64,000 nt of DNA, taken from Streptomyces lincolnensis (lineage in GTDB: Bacteria > Actinomycetota > Actinomycetes > Streptomycetales > Streptomycetaceae). The stretch covers positions 434,001 through 498,000 of the forward strand of contig NZ_JAIHON010000006.1 of NCBI RefSeq assembly GCF_021173675.1, written 5' to 3'. The notes beneath the pieces were generated by a model. The model saw only the letters and a list, made by a program, of their open reading frames with translations. It ran no database searches and was not told the DNA's origin. This document shows positions 25,984 to 34,954 of this stretch, piece after piece. Position 1 is the first letter of the stretch; each line of letters begins with the position of its first letter. The position numbers and the translations under genes were made by a program.

Positions 25984-26012
25984 AAGCGCTTGCTTCCGGA
26001 AGGTAAGCGCTT
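25984..26012. promoter_or_regulatory. Twin LacI-type operators upstream of the pectate lyase gene
   Basis: Two identical palindromic cores AAGCGCTT, each continued as AAGCGCTTGC, lie at 25984-25991 and 26005-26012. Their centres are 21 bp apart, two helical turns, so two repressor dimers could sit on the same face. They lie about 100 bp upstream of the start at 25890. LacI-family regulators of plant-polymer genes in Streptomyces use closely similar cores. No LacI gene is adjacent. Confidence 0.65.
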
Positions 26013-26223
26013 GCCATGGCCGCGTCAACGTTTATGTACGTGTTGGTTGTCTGTGAATATGAACGACCTTGATCGAGTCGAGCGAGGGGCGGAGCAAGGG
26101 TCGGTACACGCGGCCGGGTGAGCTTGCCGTTTCCCTGCCGGGCGGCGACGCCCGTCGGTAGCGTTGTCCCGAGGCGGCGGGGAACGTGCTGAAACACAGC
26201 ATGGCCGCACGGGGGAGGCCCTC

Positions 26224-26613
26224 ATGGATCCGGCAAGCCTGAGTCTGCTGGCGGTGACGCTGCTCGCGACGAAGTTCGGGGAAGGGATCGCCGTTCAGGC
26301 GGGGCAGAACGCCTGGGCGAAGATCCAGGGCGTCACCCAGGCGGTGCGGGAGCGGCTGAGCCGGTCCGAGCCGCAGCGTGAGGCCCTGGCGCAGCTTGAC
26401 GCGAGCCCCGAGGACAAGGACCGGCGGGCCGCCGTGGCCGCGCACCTGCGGCACGAGCTGGAGCACGACGAGGAGTTCGCGGCCACGATCGAAGCCCTGG
26501 TGGCGTCCGCCGACCGCGAGCCCGGAGCGCAGACCCTGATCGCCACCGCCAGGGACAACGCCAGGCAGGCTGTCATCGGGAGAGACAACTTTGGCCCGAT
26601 CACGTTTTCTTAG
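26224..26613 (+). CDS. Small protein encoded with an NB-ARC/NACHT protein; unknown function
   Basis: A 129-residue, mostly helical, cytoplasmic protein (no membrane segment beyond a short hydrophobic start MDPASLSLLAVTLLATKFGEG). Its last 18 residues, NARQAVIGRDNFGPITF and flanks, closely match residues 22-39 of the next protein (pattern NARQxVIxxDN[FY]xx[IV]xF). The start ATG follows GGGGGAG. Its end overlaps the next gene by 23 nt, so the two are translated together and probably work together. I do not recognise the family; a signal-sensing or effector partner of the STAND NTPase is the natural guess. Confidence 0.7.
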   Translation: MDPASLSLLAVTLLATKFGEGIAVQAGQNAWAKIQGVTQAVRERLSRSEPQREALAQLDASPEDKDRRAAVAAHLRHELEHDEEFAATIEALVASADREPGAQTLIATARDNARQAVIGRDNFGPITFS

Positions 26614-29203
26614 GCGGCGGCTGCAGGGGTCCTGGACCTTCGCCGACGCCTCGGGAAACGCCCGGCAGGTCGTCATCCAGGGCGACAATTACGCGTCGGT
26701 GTACTTCGAGTCCACCCCCGGTGCGGACCGTCCCGTTCACCAACTCCCGGCCGCCGCACGCGATTTCAGCGGTCGCGACGCCGATGTCGACGAGATCGAG
26801 AGCCTGGCCGGTGTCGGTGTGGTGCCCTCCGTCATCGACATCTACGGGGCGCCGGGCGTGGGGAAGTCCGCCCTGGCCGTGCACGTCGCCCACCGGCTCA
26901 CCCCCTGGTTCGGCGAGGTCCAGCTCTACGCGGACCTGGGCGAGCAGAACGGCGAAGTGCCCACCGCGGCACAGATCCAGCAGCGGTTCGTCGCGGACCT
27001 GGACCCGACCACCGCCGCCGTTCCGGTCGGCGCCGGGGAACTCCCGCAGCGCTACCGTTCGCTGCTCTCCCGGAAGAAGTGCCTCATCCTGCTGGACAAC
27101 GCCCAGAGCGCGGAGCAGGTGGCCGATCTGGTCCCCGGCTCAGGCAGTTGCGCCGTGCTCATCACCTCCCGGGTCCCGCTGGCGACGCTGGACGGGGTGG
27201 TCCTGCACCACCTGGACCTGATGAGCCAGGAGGAGGCGCTGACTCTGCTGTCCCAGGTCTCTCGGCGTAACTGGTCCGGTGCGGCTGCGGCTGCGGGTGT
27301 CGGCGCTGGTGCCGATGCCGGTGCCGGTGCCGAGGACCTGGAACTGGCCCGGACCCTGGCCGACCAGTGCGGTCGCCTTCCCCTCGCGCTGCGGATCGCG
27401 GGCGCCATCCTCAAGAAGAAGCACTACTGGCCCCTGAGCAGACTCGTGGCCGAGTTCGCCGACGAACGAACCAGGCTGGCCAGGCTCGCCGAGGGCTCGC
27501 TCGACGTCCGCGGCAGCTTCGAGATCAGCTACCGCGACCTGCCGACGGAGGAGGCGCAGGCGTTCCGCCTCCTGGCCCTCCTCCCGCTCACCCGCTTCGA
27601 GGCCCGGCACGCGGCCATCTTCCTGCGGATCCCCGAGGAACGGGCCCTGCGGATCCTGGAGGCGCTGGCCGACGTGCAACTCGTCGAGACGACCGACGGA
27701 ATCCACTTCAGATATCACGACCTGCTCAGGCTGTTCGCCCGCGAGCACTGCGAGTCGGCGGGCGACGATCCCGACGGAGCGCGCATGGCGCGCTTCCTGG
27801 AGATCTTCACCAGTGACTTCCTGGAGTCCTATCGTGCCCGGTTGCTCAACAGCCAGTGGTCCGAGTCGAGCCTGACGGGCTACGAGGCGGGCCTGCCCGG
27901 GTCCTCCCACGCCACTCGGCGGATCGCCGGTCCCGACGCCCTCTACGTGCCGCAGTGGCTGACGCGGCAGGACCTACGGCTCACCTGGCAGGACGCCCTC
28001 TCCGAGCAGGCTCGGGTTCTCGTGCTCGGCGGGGCGGGCACCGGCAAGACCATCCTGGCGGACCGGATCTGCTACGAGGTCGCCACCCGACGGGAGGACG
28101 GCCGGTTCGACGCGGCGTTCACGGCCGCGCTCCGGCGGCGAAGCGACCGACGGCAGAGCCTTGAGCAACTGGTCAGGGACTCGGTCCGGGTCCGTCACGA
28201 CCTGGAGATGCCCTACGAGACACTCGAACTCCTGCTCCATCAGCGCCGTACGCTGATCGTCTTCGACGGACTCGACGAGCTGACCGTCCCCGAACGCGAC
28301 CAGGTCCGCACGGACGTGGTCGCGTTCTGCGCCGCCTACCCGCTGGCCACGGTCGTCGTCACCAGCCGGCCCGGCGTGTCCACGGACGGCTTCGACGCGA
28401 GCGGGTTCAGCCGTTACGAGATGGCTCGGTTCTCCGGTGCGGACATCCACGCGTACCTGGCCAAATGGGTGGCGGCGATCGACATGCCCGCCCCCATGGG
28501 CGACGCGTTCATCGCCGAGGTCATGGCGTCGGCCGCCACCGCCGACTGGCTCTCCACTCCCCTGCTCGTGGCCCAACTGGCCATCATGTACGAGGAGTAC
28601 GGCTTCCTGCCGCGCACGGTGGGCGAACTGTACGGGCGAACCTTCGAGTTGCTCTTCGAGAGCCGTGACTCGGCCCGTGGCATCGTGCGTTCGGCCGTGC
28701 CGTCCCATCTGGTCGGTGAAGTCGTGTGTGCCCTCGCCTTCGAGTTCGTCACCCGGTGGAGCGGCAGGGGGGACATCTCGAGCGAGCAGCTCCTCGACGG
28801 CATCCGCTCGGCGGCGCTCCGGTCCGACAGGGAGTGGATGGCCGAGAAGGCGTTCGTACAGGATGTGATCCGCTTGCTGGCCGAGTCGGACTACCCCGTC
28901 CGCCCGGTGAAGGACGACAGCGACGGGCAGCTCCGATGGACCTTGGTGCGTGATCCCTTCGGCCAGTACCTGGCCGCACGCTGGATCGTGGGCTACGGCG
29001 ACGCGGTGGAGGACGTGGTGGAGGCGGTGCACGCATCGGGATTCGTCGAGGGGGCCGTTTTCGTGGCCGAACTGCGGGGGCCGAGGGGTACGGCGGGGCT
29101 CGTCGCCGCGTTGCGCAGTGTGCTCGACGGGCGGACGGATCCCGTTGTGCGGGGGAATGTCCTGCAGATCCTCCGGTCGCTGGAGAACGACCGGAGAGCC
29201 TGA
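26591..29203 (+). CDS. STAND NTPase with both NB-ARC and NACHT modules
   Basis: An 870-residue protein with two nucleotide-binding modules. Module 1 (residues ~60-390) is NB-ARC-like: Walker A GAPGVGKS (86-93), Walker B LILLDN (165-170), CAVLITSR (187-194) and the GLPL-type GRLPLALRIAG, then a winged-helix region. Module 2 (~460-760) is NACHT-like: Walker A GGAGTGKT (480-487), Walker B LIVFDGLDEL (555-564) and VVVTSRPG (588-595). No classical repeat sensor follows; the last 100 residues are helical. The start is TTG at 26591 with GGGAGAG six bases upstream. A regulatory or anti-phage signalling role is inferred from the STAND class. Confidence 0.85.
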   Translation: MARSRFLRRRLQGSWTFADASGNARQVVIQGDNYASVYFESTPGADRPVHQLPAAARDFSGRDADVDEIESLAGVGVVPSVIDIYGAPGVGKSALAVHVAHRLTPWFGEVQLYADLGEQNGEVPTAAQIQQRFVADLDPTTAAVPVGAGELPQRYRSLLSRKKCLILLDNAQSAEQVADLVPGSGSCAVLITSRVPLATLDGVVLHHLDLMSQEEALTLLSQVSRRNWSGAAAAAGVGAGADAGAGAEDLELARTLADQCGRLPLALRIAGAILKKKHYWPLSRLVAEFADERTRLARLAEGSLDVRGSFEISYRDLPTEEAQAFRLLALLPLTRFEARHAAIFLRIPEERALRILEALADVQLVETTDGIHFRYHDLLRLFAREHCESAGDDPDGARMARFLEIFTSDFLESYRARLLNSQWSESSLTGYEAGLPGSSHATRRIAGPDALYVPQWLTRQDLRLTWQDALSEQARVLVLGGAGTGKTILADRICYEVATRREDGRFDAAFTAALRRRSDRRQSLEQLVRDSVRVRHDLEMPYETLELLLHQRRTLIVFDGLDELTVPERDQVRTDVVAFCAAYPLATVVVTSRPGVSTDGFDASGFSRYEMARFSGADIHAYLAKWVAAIDMPAPMGDAFIAEVMASAATADWLSTPLLVAQLAIMYEEYGFLPRTVGELYGRTFELLFESRDSARGIVRSAVPSHLVGEVVCALAFEFVTRWSGRGDISSEQLLDGIRSAALRSDREWMAEKAFVQDVIRLLAESDYPVRPVKDDSDGQLRWTLVRDPFGQYLAARWIVGYGDAVEDVVEAVHASGFVEGAVFVAELRGPRGTAGLVAALRSVLDGRTDPVVRGNVLQILRSLENDRRA

Positions 29204-29209
29204 CCGCCC

Positions 29210-31180
29210 CTACACGCCGCTCGGCCGCAGCAGGATCGCCTGTCCGCCCGCGGTGGCCATCGCCATCTCCAGGACGGTCGACGCGGTGACGTCCCGAGTG
29301 CTGACCAGCACCGGAGTTCGGAAGGGGCTGGTGCCCGGTGTGCCGTCGGCGTACACCGTCGCCGTGTAGGTGATGCCGTCGTCCAGGAAGCTCAGCGGAA
29401 GCGACAGTGTCCGGGCCGTCTCGTTGGTCATGGCACCGAGGTACCAGGTGTCCCCACTCCGCCGCGCGACCGCGACGTACTCCCCGATCGCGCCGGCGAG
29501 GGTCCTGCTCTCGTCCCAGCTCACGGGGACGTCGTTGAACCAGGGGAGACCCGGCCAGTTCGCCGTGTTGGCGTACTTGGACGGCTTGTCGTACCAGAAG
29601 AGGAAGTTGAGGGGCTGGTAGTACACCGCCGCCATCGCCATCTGGTGGGCGTTGGTCGTCTTGTCGCGCGACTGGCCGTAGCAGATCGTGTAGTCCATCG
29701 GGCCACCGATGTTGCGGGCGAACGGCAGCGTCACGTTGTGCGTGGCGGTCGGGAACTGCTCGTTGCCCCGGACGCCTTCGAGGCTGATGTAGTTCGGGTA
29801 CGTCCGCTCGAAGCCGAACGGCCGGACGTCGTCGTGCATGTCGATGAGGAGCCGGTGGTGGGCCGCCGTGGCCGCCCACTCGATGATCCGGTCCGTCATC
29901 GACCGCGTGCCGTCGTTGATGAACCCGAGCTTGATGCCCGCCGCTCCCCAGCTCCTGTAAAGGGCGAACAGCGCGTCCGCGTCGGTCAGGGCGAGCCGGT
30001 TGACGTACAGGAAGACCCCGATGCCCTTGCTCGCGGCGTACGAGATGACCGACGGCATGTCGATCGCGGCGATGGGGCTCGTGGCGTCGACAGTGGTGAA
30101 CTCCGGGCCGTACCAGCCGGCGTCGTACTCGATGTACTGAAGGCCCCGGGCCACCGCGAAGTCGACTCCCGCCAGTCCGGCGGCGGTGGTGAGTTCACAG
30201 CGGAAGACCTTGCCGGGCTTGATCCAGGATGTGTCGTCGAGGACGTTCTCCGGCGCCAGATTGAGGATCAGCTCGGCGTTGTCGACCAGTTCGGCGTGCG
30301 TGGAGCCGATGACGACCGCGCGCCAGGGTGTGGCGAAGGGGGTGGTGACGGTCGTGGTCGTCTCGACCGGGCCGGTGCCGCGGGCGGTGTGCTCCATGAG
30401 GAAGGCGGAGAGGGTGTTGGGCTGCCCCTCGACCGAACTGAGCATCAGGCGGGGGAAGTTGACCCGGGACGACTCGCAGACGCAGGCGATGAGGCCGCCG
30501 GTGCGTTCGTCGGCGAGGGTGGCCGTGAGCGGCAGGTCGGTGAGCGGGCCGTTGTCCGTGGTGGACGTGCCGGTGACGGGGATGGCGTGGGGGGCGACGA
30601 GCTCGTAGGCGTTCTCGTCGCGGGCGCTGTAGACGGTGGTGTCGGCAGGGAAGGTGAAGGTGGTCAGTTCGTCGGCGATGGCGACAGTGGTGGGGGTGCC
30701 CTTGTCGAGGAGGACGTAGCGCAGGGCGACGCCGGTCCGGTAGGCGCGGATGCGGACGCCGAAGCGGATGCCGGTCGCGTTGTCGCGGAGGTTCCAGCGG
30801 TGTTCCTGGTAGTGGTCGGTGACGCGGGCGTTGCGGCCGTACACGGGTTTCCAGGTGCGGTGGATCGTGCCGCGGTGGGTGCTGGTGAGGGTGACGTCGG
30901 TGCCGAGGACGGTGCCGTCGGCGAGGCGGAGGCCGAGGGCCGATGTGTCGATCACCGTCCTGCCGTTGCGGTGGGCGGACCAGTGGAGGGTGCCGTCGCG
31001 GAGGGTGAGGGTGACGGAGGTGGTGGCGATGCGGGCGGTGGCGCGGGCCGTGGTGGTGGCTGTCGCGTGGGCCGGTCGTGCGGCGCCGAGGCCGGCGGCT
31101 GCGGTGAGGGCGCCGGTGAGGGCGGCGTGCTTGAGGATCTTGCGGCGGGATATCGGGCGTTGGTCTCCTACGGCTCTCAT
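29210..31180 (-). CDS. Secreted glycoside hydrolase family 97 (alpha-glucosidase/alpha-galactosidase type)
   Basis: A 656-residue exported enzyme with a Tat-type signal peptide (ISRRKILKHAALTGALTAAAG). The N-terminal domain is the GH97 beta-supersandwich (residues ~50-290); the catalytic TIM barrel follows, with WIKPGK, GLQYIEYDAGWYGPE, AAGIKLGFINDGTRSM, LLIDMHDDVRPFGFERTYPN and SLEGVRGNEQF, all characteristic of GH97, then a C-terminal beta domain. GH97 contains inverting and retaining members; which applies here is not decided. The ATG is preceded by AGGAG at 10 nt. Its stop is only 6 nt from the stop of the convergent NB-ARC/NACHT gene. Confidence 0.9.
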   Translation of the reverse strand: MRAVGDQRPISRRKILKHAALTGALTAAAGLGAARPAHATATTTARATARIATTSVTLTLRDGTLHWSAHRNGRTVIDTSALGLRLADGTVLGTDVTLTSTHRGTIHRTWKPVYGRNARVTDHYQEHRWNLRDNATGIRFGVRIRAYRTGVALRYVLLDKGTPTTVAIADELTTFTFPADTTVYSARDENAYELVAPHAIPVTGTSTTDNGPLTDLPLTATLADERTGGLIACVCESSRVNFPRLMLSSVEGQPNTLSAFLMEHTARGTGPVETTTTVTTPFATPWRAVVIGSTHAELVDNAELILNLAPENVLDDTSWIKPGKVFRCELTTAAGLAGVDFAVARGLQYIEYDAGWYGPEFTTVDATSPIAAIDMPSVISYAASKGIGVFLYVNRLALTDADALFALYRSWGAAGIKLGFINDGTRSMTDRIIEWAATAAHHRLLIDMHDDVRPFGFERTYPNYISLEGVRGNEQFPTATHNVTLPFARNIGGPMDYTICYGQSRDKTTNAHQMAMAAVYYQPLNFLFWYDKPSKYANTANWPGLPWFNDVPVSWDESRTLAGAIGEYVAVARRSGDTWYLGAMTNETARTLSLPLSFLDDGITYTATVYADGTPGTSPFRTPVLVSTRDVTASTVLEMAMATAGGQAILLRPSGV

Positions 31181-31239
31181 GGTGATCGGGCTCCTGGTGA
31201 TCGGCCTCGGTGGGCGTACGGAATTAGGTAGTAACCGTT

Positions 31240-31254
31240 TTCTCCGATGGAGAA
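31240..31254. promoter_or_regulatory. Small inverted repeat upstream of the GH97 gene
   Basis: TTCTCC(GAT)GGAGAA, a perfect 6-bp palindrome with a 3-nt centre, about 60 bp upstream of the GH97 start. It could be an operator; the case is weak. Confidence 0.35.
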
Positions 31255-31333
31255 CGCCTGGGAACATACGGTCCGGGGATGCAGGATTCAAGATCCCGGA
31301 AAGCCCGAAAACTGTCGGTCGGGATTGCGGTCG

Positions 31334-32302
31334 TCAGGAGAGCTCAGACGGTTGAGCGGGCCGCGAGCGGAAGGTGCGGCGGTAGGCGTCGGGAGGCACG
31401 CCGACCGTGCGGTTGAAGTGCCGCCGCAGGGTGGTCGCCGTACCCATGCCGGTGGCGGCCGCGATGGCGTCGATGCCGCGGTCGGTGTTCTCCAGCAACT
31501 CCTGGGCGCGCCGGATCCGTTGGATCAGCAGCCACTGCAAGGGGGTCGTACCGGTGGCCGCCTTGAAGTGCCGGGTCAGGTGCCGCGAACTCATCCCCGC
31601 CTGCCGCGCCAGATCCTCCACGGTCAACGGCTGATCGAGGCGCCGCACCGCCCACGGCAGCAGCGCCCCCAGCGGATGGTCGTCCCGCTCGGGCACCGGC
31701 GTGGCGACGAACTGCGCCTGCCCGCCGCTCCGATGAGGCGGTACGACGAGCCGCCGCGCGACGGCGTTCGCGACCGAGGACCCGTGATCGAGCCGTACGA
31801 GATGCAGGCACAGGTCGAGCGCGGCGGCCTTCCCGGCGGAGGTGAGCACGCTGCCGTTGTCGACGTAGAGCACGTCGGGGTCGACCTCGGTCCCGGGATG
31901 ACGCTCGGCGAGGACGGCCGTGTGCGCCCAGTGCGTGGTGGCCCGCTTCCCGTCCAGCAACCCGGCCGCGGCCAGTACGAACGCCCCCGTGCAGAGCGAG
32001 GCGACCCGGGCCCCGGCCGCGTGGGCCGCGCGCACGGCGTCGACGAGCTCGGTGGGCGGCTCCTCGTCCACGTCCGCCCAGCCCGGGACGACCACGGTGT
32101 CGGCGCGGGGGAGCTGGTCGAGCCCGCGATCGGGCTCCAGCCGAAATCGCCCGACCCGCACCGGTCCTGACCCGCACAGGACGAAGTCGTACCAGCTCCG
32201 GACGCCGACGCCGTCCGGGGGAGGGGTGCCGAACACCTCGTACGCCACGGAGAGTTCGAAGTGCAGCATGCCGGGGGTGAGGGCGAGGGCGACGGTGGTC
32301 AT
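31334..32302 (-). CDS. GlxA family (DJ-1/PfpI plus AraC) transcriptional regulator
   Basis: A 322-residue regulator. Residues ~1-170 are the DJ-1/PfpI-like domain (TTVALALTPGMLHFELSVAYEVFG, DTVVVPGWADVDEEP, RVASLCTGAFVLAAAGLLDGKRATTHW, with Cys at the nucleophile-elbow site). Residues ~215-320 are the AraC DNA-binding domain with two helix-turn-helix units (DLARQAGMSSRHLTRHFKAATG and IAAATGMGTATTLRRHFNRTVG). The target is unknown; it lies between the GH97 gene on the same strand and a divergent reductase gene. Confidence 0.9.
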   Translation of the reverse strand: MTTVALALTPGMLHFELSVAYEVFGTPPPDGVGVRSWYDFVLCGSGPVRVGRFRLEPDRGLDQLPRADTVVVPGWADVDEEPPTELVDAVRAAHAAGARVASLCTGAFVLAAAGLLDGKRATTHWAHTAVLAERHPGTEVDPDVLYVDNGSVLTSAGKAAALDLCLHLVRLDHGSSVANAVARRLVVPPHRSGGQAQFVATPVPERDDHPLGALLPWAVRRLDQPLTVEDLARQAGMSSRHLTRHFKAATGTTPLQWLLIQRIRRAQELLENTDRGIDAIAAATGMGTATTLRRHFNRTVGVPPDAYRRTFRSRPAQPSELS

Positions 32303-32409
32303 GTCCGGAACTGTATGGGGTGCGTCGTTTCCGACACTCACGGCGGGGTGGGGTGGCTGGCGAGGATGGTGCCGACCGAGCAAGCGGATGGTTGGACTGT
32401 GGGGGACTG

Positions 32410-33480
32410 ATGAGCATGGCACCGGGATCGAGAGACCAGGCGGCGACGGCAGGGGAGGTGGTGGCTGTCTTCGGCGCGTACGGCCACACCGGCCGTTTCG
32501 TGGTGAGGGAGCTGCTGGACCGGGGCTTGGTCCCGGTGGCAGTAGGCCGAGACGTGGACAAGTTGCGCGAACTCGCGGTGGCTGATGGACCGTTGGAGAC
32601 GCGCCAGGCATCGGTGGACGATCCGGCGTCGCTCGACCAGGCCCTGTCCGGCGTATCGGCAGTGATCAACTGCGCGGGCCCCTTCGCGACGACGGCAGCG
32701 CCGGTCATCGAGGCGGCTCTCCGCGCTCGCATCCCGTACGTCGACGTGGCGGCGGAGATCGAGGCGAACGCCGACACGTTCGCGCACTACACGGACCGGG
32801 CCCGCGAGGCCGGAGCGCTGATCGTCCCGGCGATGGCCTTCTACGGCGGCCTCGGCGACCTGCTGACCACGGCCGCGCTGGGCGACTGGACCAAGGCCGA
32901 CGAGGTCCACATCGCCTACGCCCTGAGCCACTGGCACCCCACGGAGGGCACTCGTGCGGCGGGCCGGATCTCCCGCTCCCGCCGATCAGGCCGCCGAGTC
33001 CGCTTCACCCAGGGCCGGTTGGAGTACCGCGACGACGCCCCACCCACGGCCGACTGGACCTTCCCCGACCCGCTGGGCACGCAGCCCGTCATCGCCGAGT
33101 TCACGATGGCCGACGTCGTGACGGTCCCCAGCCATGTGCCGGTCCCCGAAGTCCGCACCTACATGACGGCCACGGCCGCCAGGGACGTCGTCTCCTCGGA
33201 CGCCCCGCCCCCGTCCCCGGTCGACGAGCGGGGCCGCTCCGACCAGACCTTCGTCGTCGACGTCGTAGTCCGCACCGGCGACGAGGAACGACGCGCGTCG
33301 GCCAGGGGCCAGGACATCTACGCGGTGACCGCACCGCTCGTCGTCGAGGCGGTCGAGCGCATCCTCTCCGGCCGGGTCCGCGGGGATGCGGTCGGTGTCG
33401 TGTCGGCGGGCGCGCTCTTCGACGCGGCGGACTTCCTGTCTGCGCTGAAGGCGAGCGACTGCCTGGAGCTGCTCCAGTGA
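32410..33480 (+). CDS. Saccharopine-dehydrogenase-like NAD(P)-binding protein
   Basis: A 356-residue protein with an N-terminal Rossmann domain (VVAVFGAYGHTGRFVVRELLDRG) and the trans-acting enoyl reductase-like or saccharopine-dehydrogenase-like pattern (SAVINCAGPFATTAAPVIEAALRARIPYVDVAAE, IVPAMAFYGGLGDLL). Substrate unknown. It is divergent from the GlxA-type regulator, 107 nt away, so that regulator may control it. The ATG at 32410 is taken because the Rossmann domain follows after ~15 residues; upstream in-frame ATGs lack support. Confidence 0.75.
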   Translation: MSMAPGSRDQAATAGEVVAVFGAYGHTGRFVVRELLDRGLVPVAVGRDVDKLRELAVADGPLETRQASVDDPASLDQALSGVSAVINCAGPFATTAAPVIEAALRARIPYVDVAAEIEANADTFAHYTDRAREAGALIVPAMAFYGGLGDLLTTAALGDWTKADEVHIAYALSHWHPTEGTRAAGRISRSRRSGRRVRFTQGRLEYRDDAPPTADWTFPDPLGTQPVIAEFTMADVVTVPSHVPVPEVRTYMTATAARDVVSSDAPPPSPVDERGRSDQTFVVDVVVRTGDEERRASARGQDIYAVTAPLVVEAVERILSGRVRGDAVGVVSAGALFDAADFLSALKASDCLELLQ

Positions 33481-33502
33481 CTGGGGCCTGACCCGGCGGC
33501 TG

Positions 33503-33772
33503 TCACAACTCCCGGGCGGTGGCGTGGCGGCGCTCGTGCTCGGCGTCGAGATCCGCCAGATCCTTCAACGCTTCCGCGCGCTCGTCATCGGTGACAGGAC
33601 TGTGTTTCTCCTGGGGCTGGTCCACGAGTTCCCGCATACAGCCCCGATCCCGGTCCCGCTTGGAGCGCAGCGCCTCAACGACGTACGCCGACAGGCCCCG
33701 CTCAGCTGCTTCGGCGCGGATCTCGTCGAGGAGCTCTTCGGGGAGGGACACCGTCACCCTCTTGGTCGCCAT
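33503..33772 (-). CDS. Ribbon-helix-helix (CopG-like) antitoxin-type protein
   Basis: An 89-residue protein opening with RVTVSLPEELLDEIRAEAAERGLSAYVVEAL, the ribbon-helix-helix pattern, followed by a charged tail. Such proteins are usually antitoxins or small repressors. No toxin gene (PIN, ParE or RelE type) is visible beside it, so it is an orphan, or the partner is degenerate. The ATG at 33772 is favoured; another lies 12 nt upstream. Its stop region is convergent with the reductase gene (23 nt apart). Confidence 0.75.
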   Translation of the reverse strand: MATKRVTVSLPEELLDEIRAEAAERGLSAYVVEALRSKRDRDRGCMRELVDQPQEKHSPVTDDERAEALKDLADLDAEHERRHATAREL

Positions 33773-33834
33773 ACAAGTCACCATGCTCCTGGTCTCGAGC
33801 TTGCTGCCGGTCGGTCGCTGGTCGCGGTCGCCGG

Positions 33835-34728
33835 TCAAACGACGGTGGCAGGGCGTGCGCTGCCGTGGAACACCTGGCTCGTGTGCCAGGCGCGATGGGC
33901 CGACGCTATGGAGGGGATGCCCGGCTGAGGGCCGACGAGCGGACGGCCCGAGAGCGCTATGACCTGCTCCCGGGCGGCAGTGCTGTGGCCGACGAATCGC
34001 TGGGAGACCAGGATGCGATGACCGTCGCCGACCCCGAGGACGCCCTTGTCGAAGAGCTTGTGGTGCAGGGAGCACAGGCACAGTCCGTTGTCGACGTCGT
34101 CGGGTCCGTCGAACGCCCACCACCGCACGTGCGCGGCCTCCAGCCCGACCGGCGTCGCGCCGATCCGGCCGTCGTAGCCGCAGAAGGCGCACCGGTACTC
34201 GTAGGCGGTGAGCACCAGCTCCCGCATCCGACGGTCCCGGCGCCGCCGTACGGCCGAGACCTGCGCGGTCTCGGCCTCCTCCAGCTCCAGGCCGACGGCT
34301 TCGCACAGCTCGTCGTGGAGCGAGGACGGGAAGTTCAGATCGAGCAACACCCGCGCCATCCGCCCGAGCAACGACGGCTCCCGCCGCAGCGCCGCCCGCA
34401 GCTCGGGCACCAGCCGCCCCGCCGCTCCCGCGTCCCGCAACTCCCGCACCCCGCTCCCAGGACTGCCCGGTCCGCGCTCGGTACGCACCTCCCACACCCC
34501 GTCACTCACCAGGTGATGGAACGGGTAGGCCGGCGTCGTCCTGTTGGACGGCCCGTACTCGGACAGCAGCCGCTTGAGGTCCTCCTCCACCGCGCTGTAC
34601 CGCAGCTCGTCATCCCCACCCTGCTGAAACCGGCCGAGGGCATACAGCAACAGCAGCGGCTTATGCGGAGCACGCGCCCCACTCCTGGCCCACTGCCTCA
34701 ACTTCGCGGTGCGCTCCAGCCAGTCCAT
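33835..34728 (-). CDS. Type IV restriction endonuclease, SBD-HNH (phosphorothioated-DNA) type
   Basis: A 297-residue protein. The N-terminal part (HKPLLLLYALGRFQQG, YSAVEEDLKRLLSEYGPS, AYPFHHLVSDGVWEV) matches the sulfur-binding domain that reads phosphorothioate-modified DNA. The C-terminal part is an HNH nuclease: CAFCG zinc pair, LEAAHVRWWAFDGPDDVDNGLCLC and SLHHKLFDKGVL. Members such as the ScoMcrA-related enzymes cut phosphorothioated or methylated invading DNA. No dnd genes are present, in line with a host that excludes modified DNA. It lies next to the AAA/DUF4276 pair. Confidence 0.85.
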   Translation of the reverse strand: MDWLERTAKLRQWARSGARAPHKPLLLLYALGRFQQGGDDELRYSAVEEDLKRLLSEYGPSNRTTPAYPFHHLVSDGVWEVRTERGPGSPGSGVRELRDAGAAGRLVPELRAALRREPSLLGRMARVLLDLNFPSSLHDELCEAVGLELEEAETAQVSAVRRRRDRRMRELVLTAYEYRCAFCGYDGRIGATPVGLEAAHVRWWAFDGPDDVDNGLCLCSLHHKLFDKGVLGVGDGHRILVSQRFVGHSTAAREQVIALSGRPLVGPQPGIPSIASAHRAWHTSQVFHGSARPATVV

Positions 34729-34954
34729 GACGGGATCGTAGTGGCGCGCTCGGACACTGCCCGGGGATCTTCGCGTTGGGAGCGGCAGGCGCTTGGCGAT
34801 GTGTCCCCCGTAGGGATCGACCTTCCTACAGCACCGGCCACTCCGCCGCGTCAGGCCGCGGCTCCAACTCCGCAGGGGCTCCCGGCATTCGCTCAGGGCC
34901 ACTTTGATGAACACTCCAGTCCAGAAGCCAGGCGCTTACTCTGTGCCATGCCCA

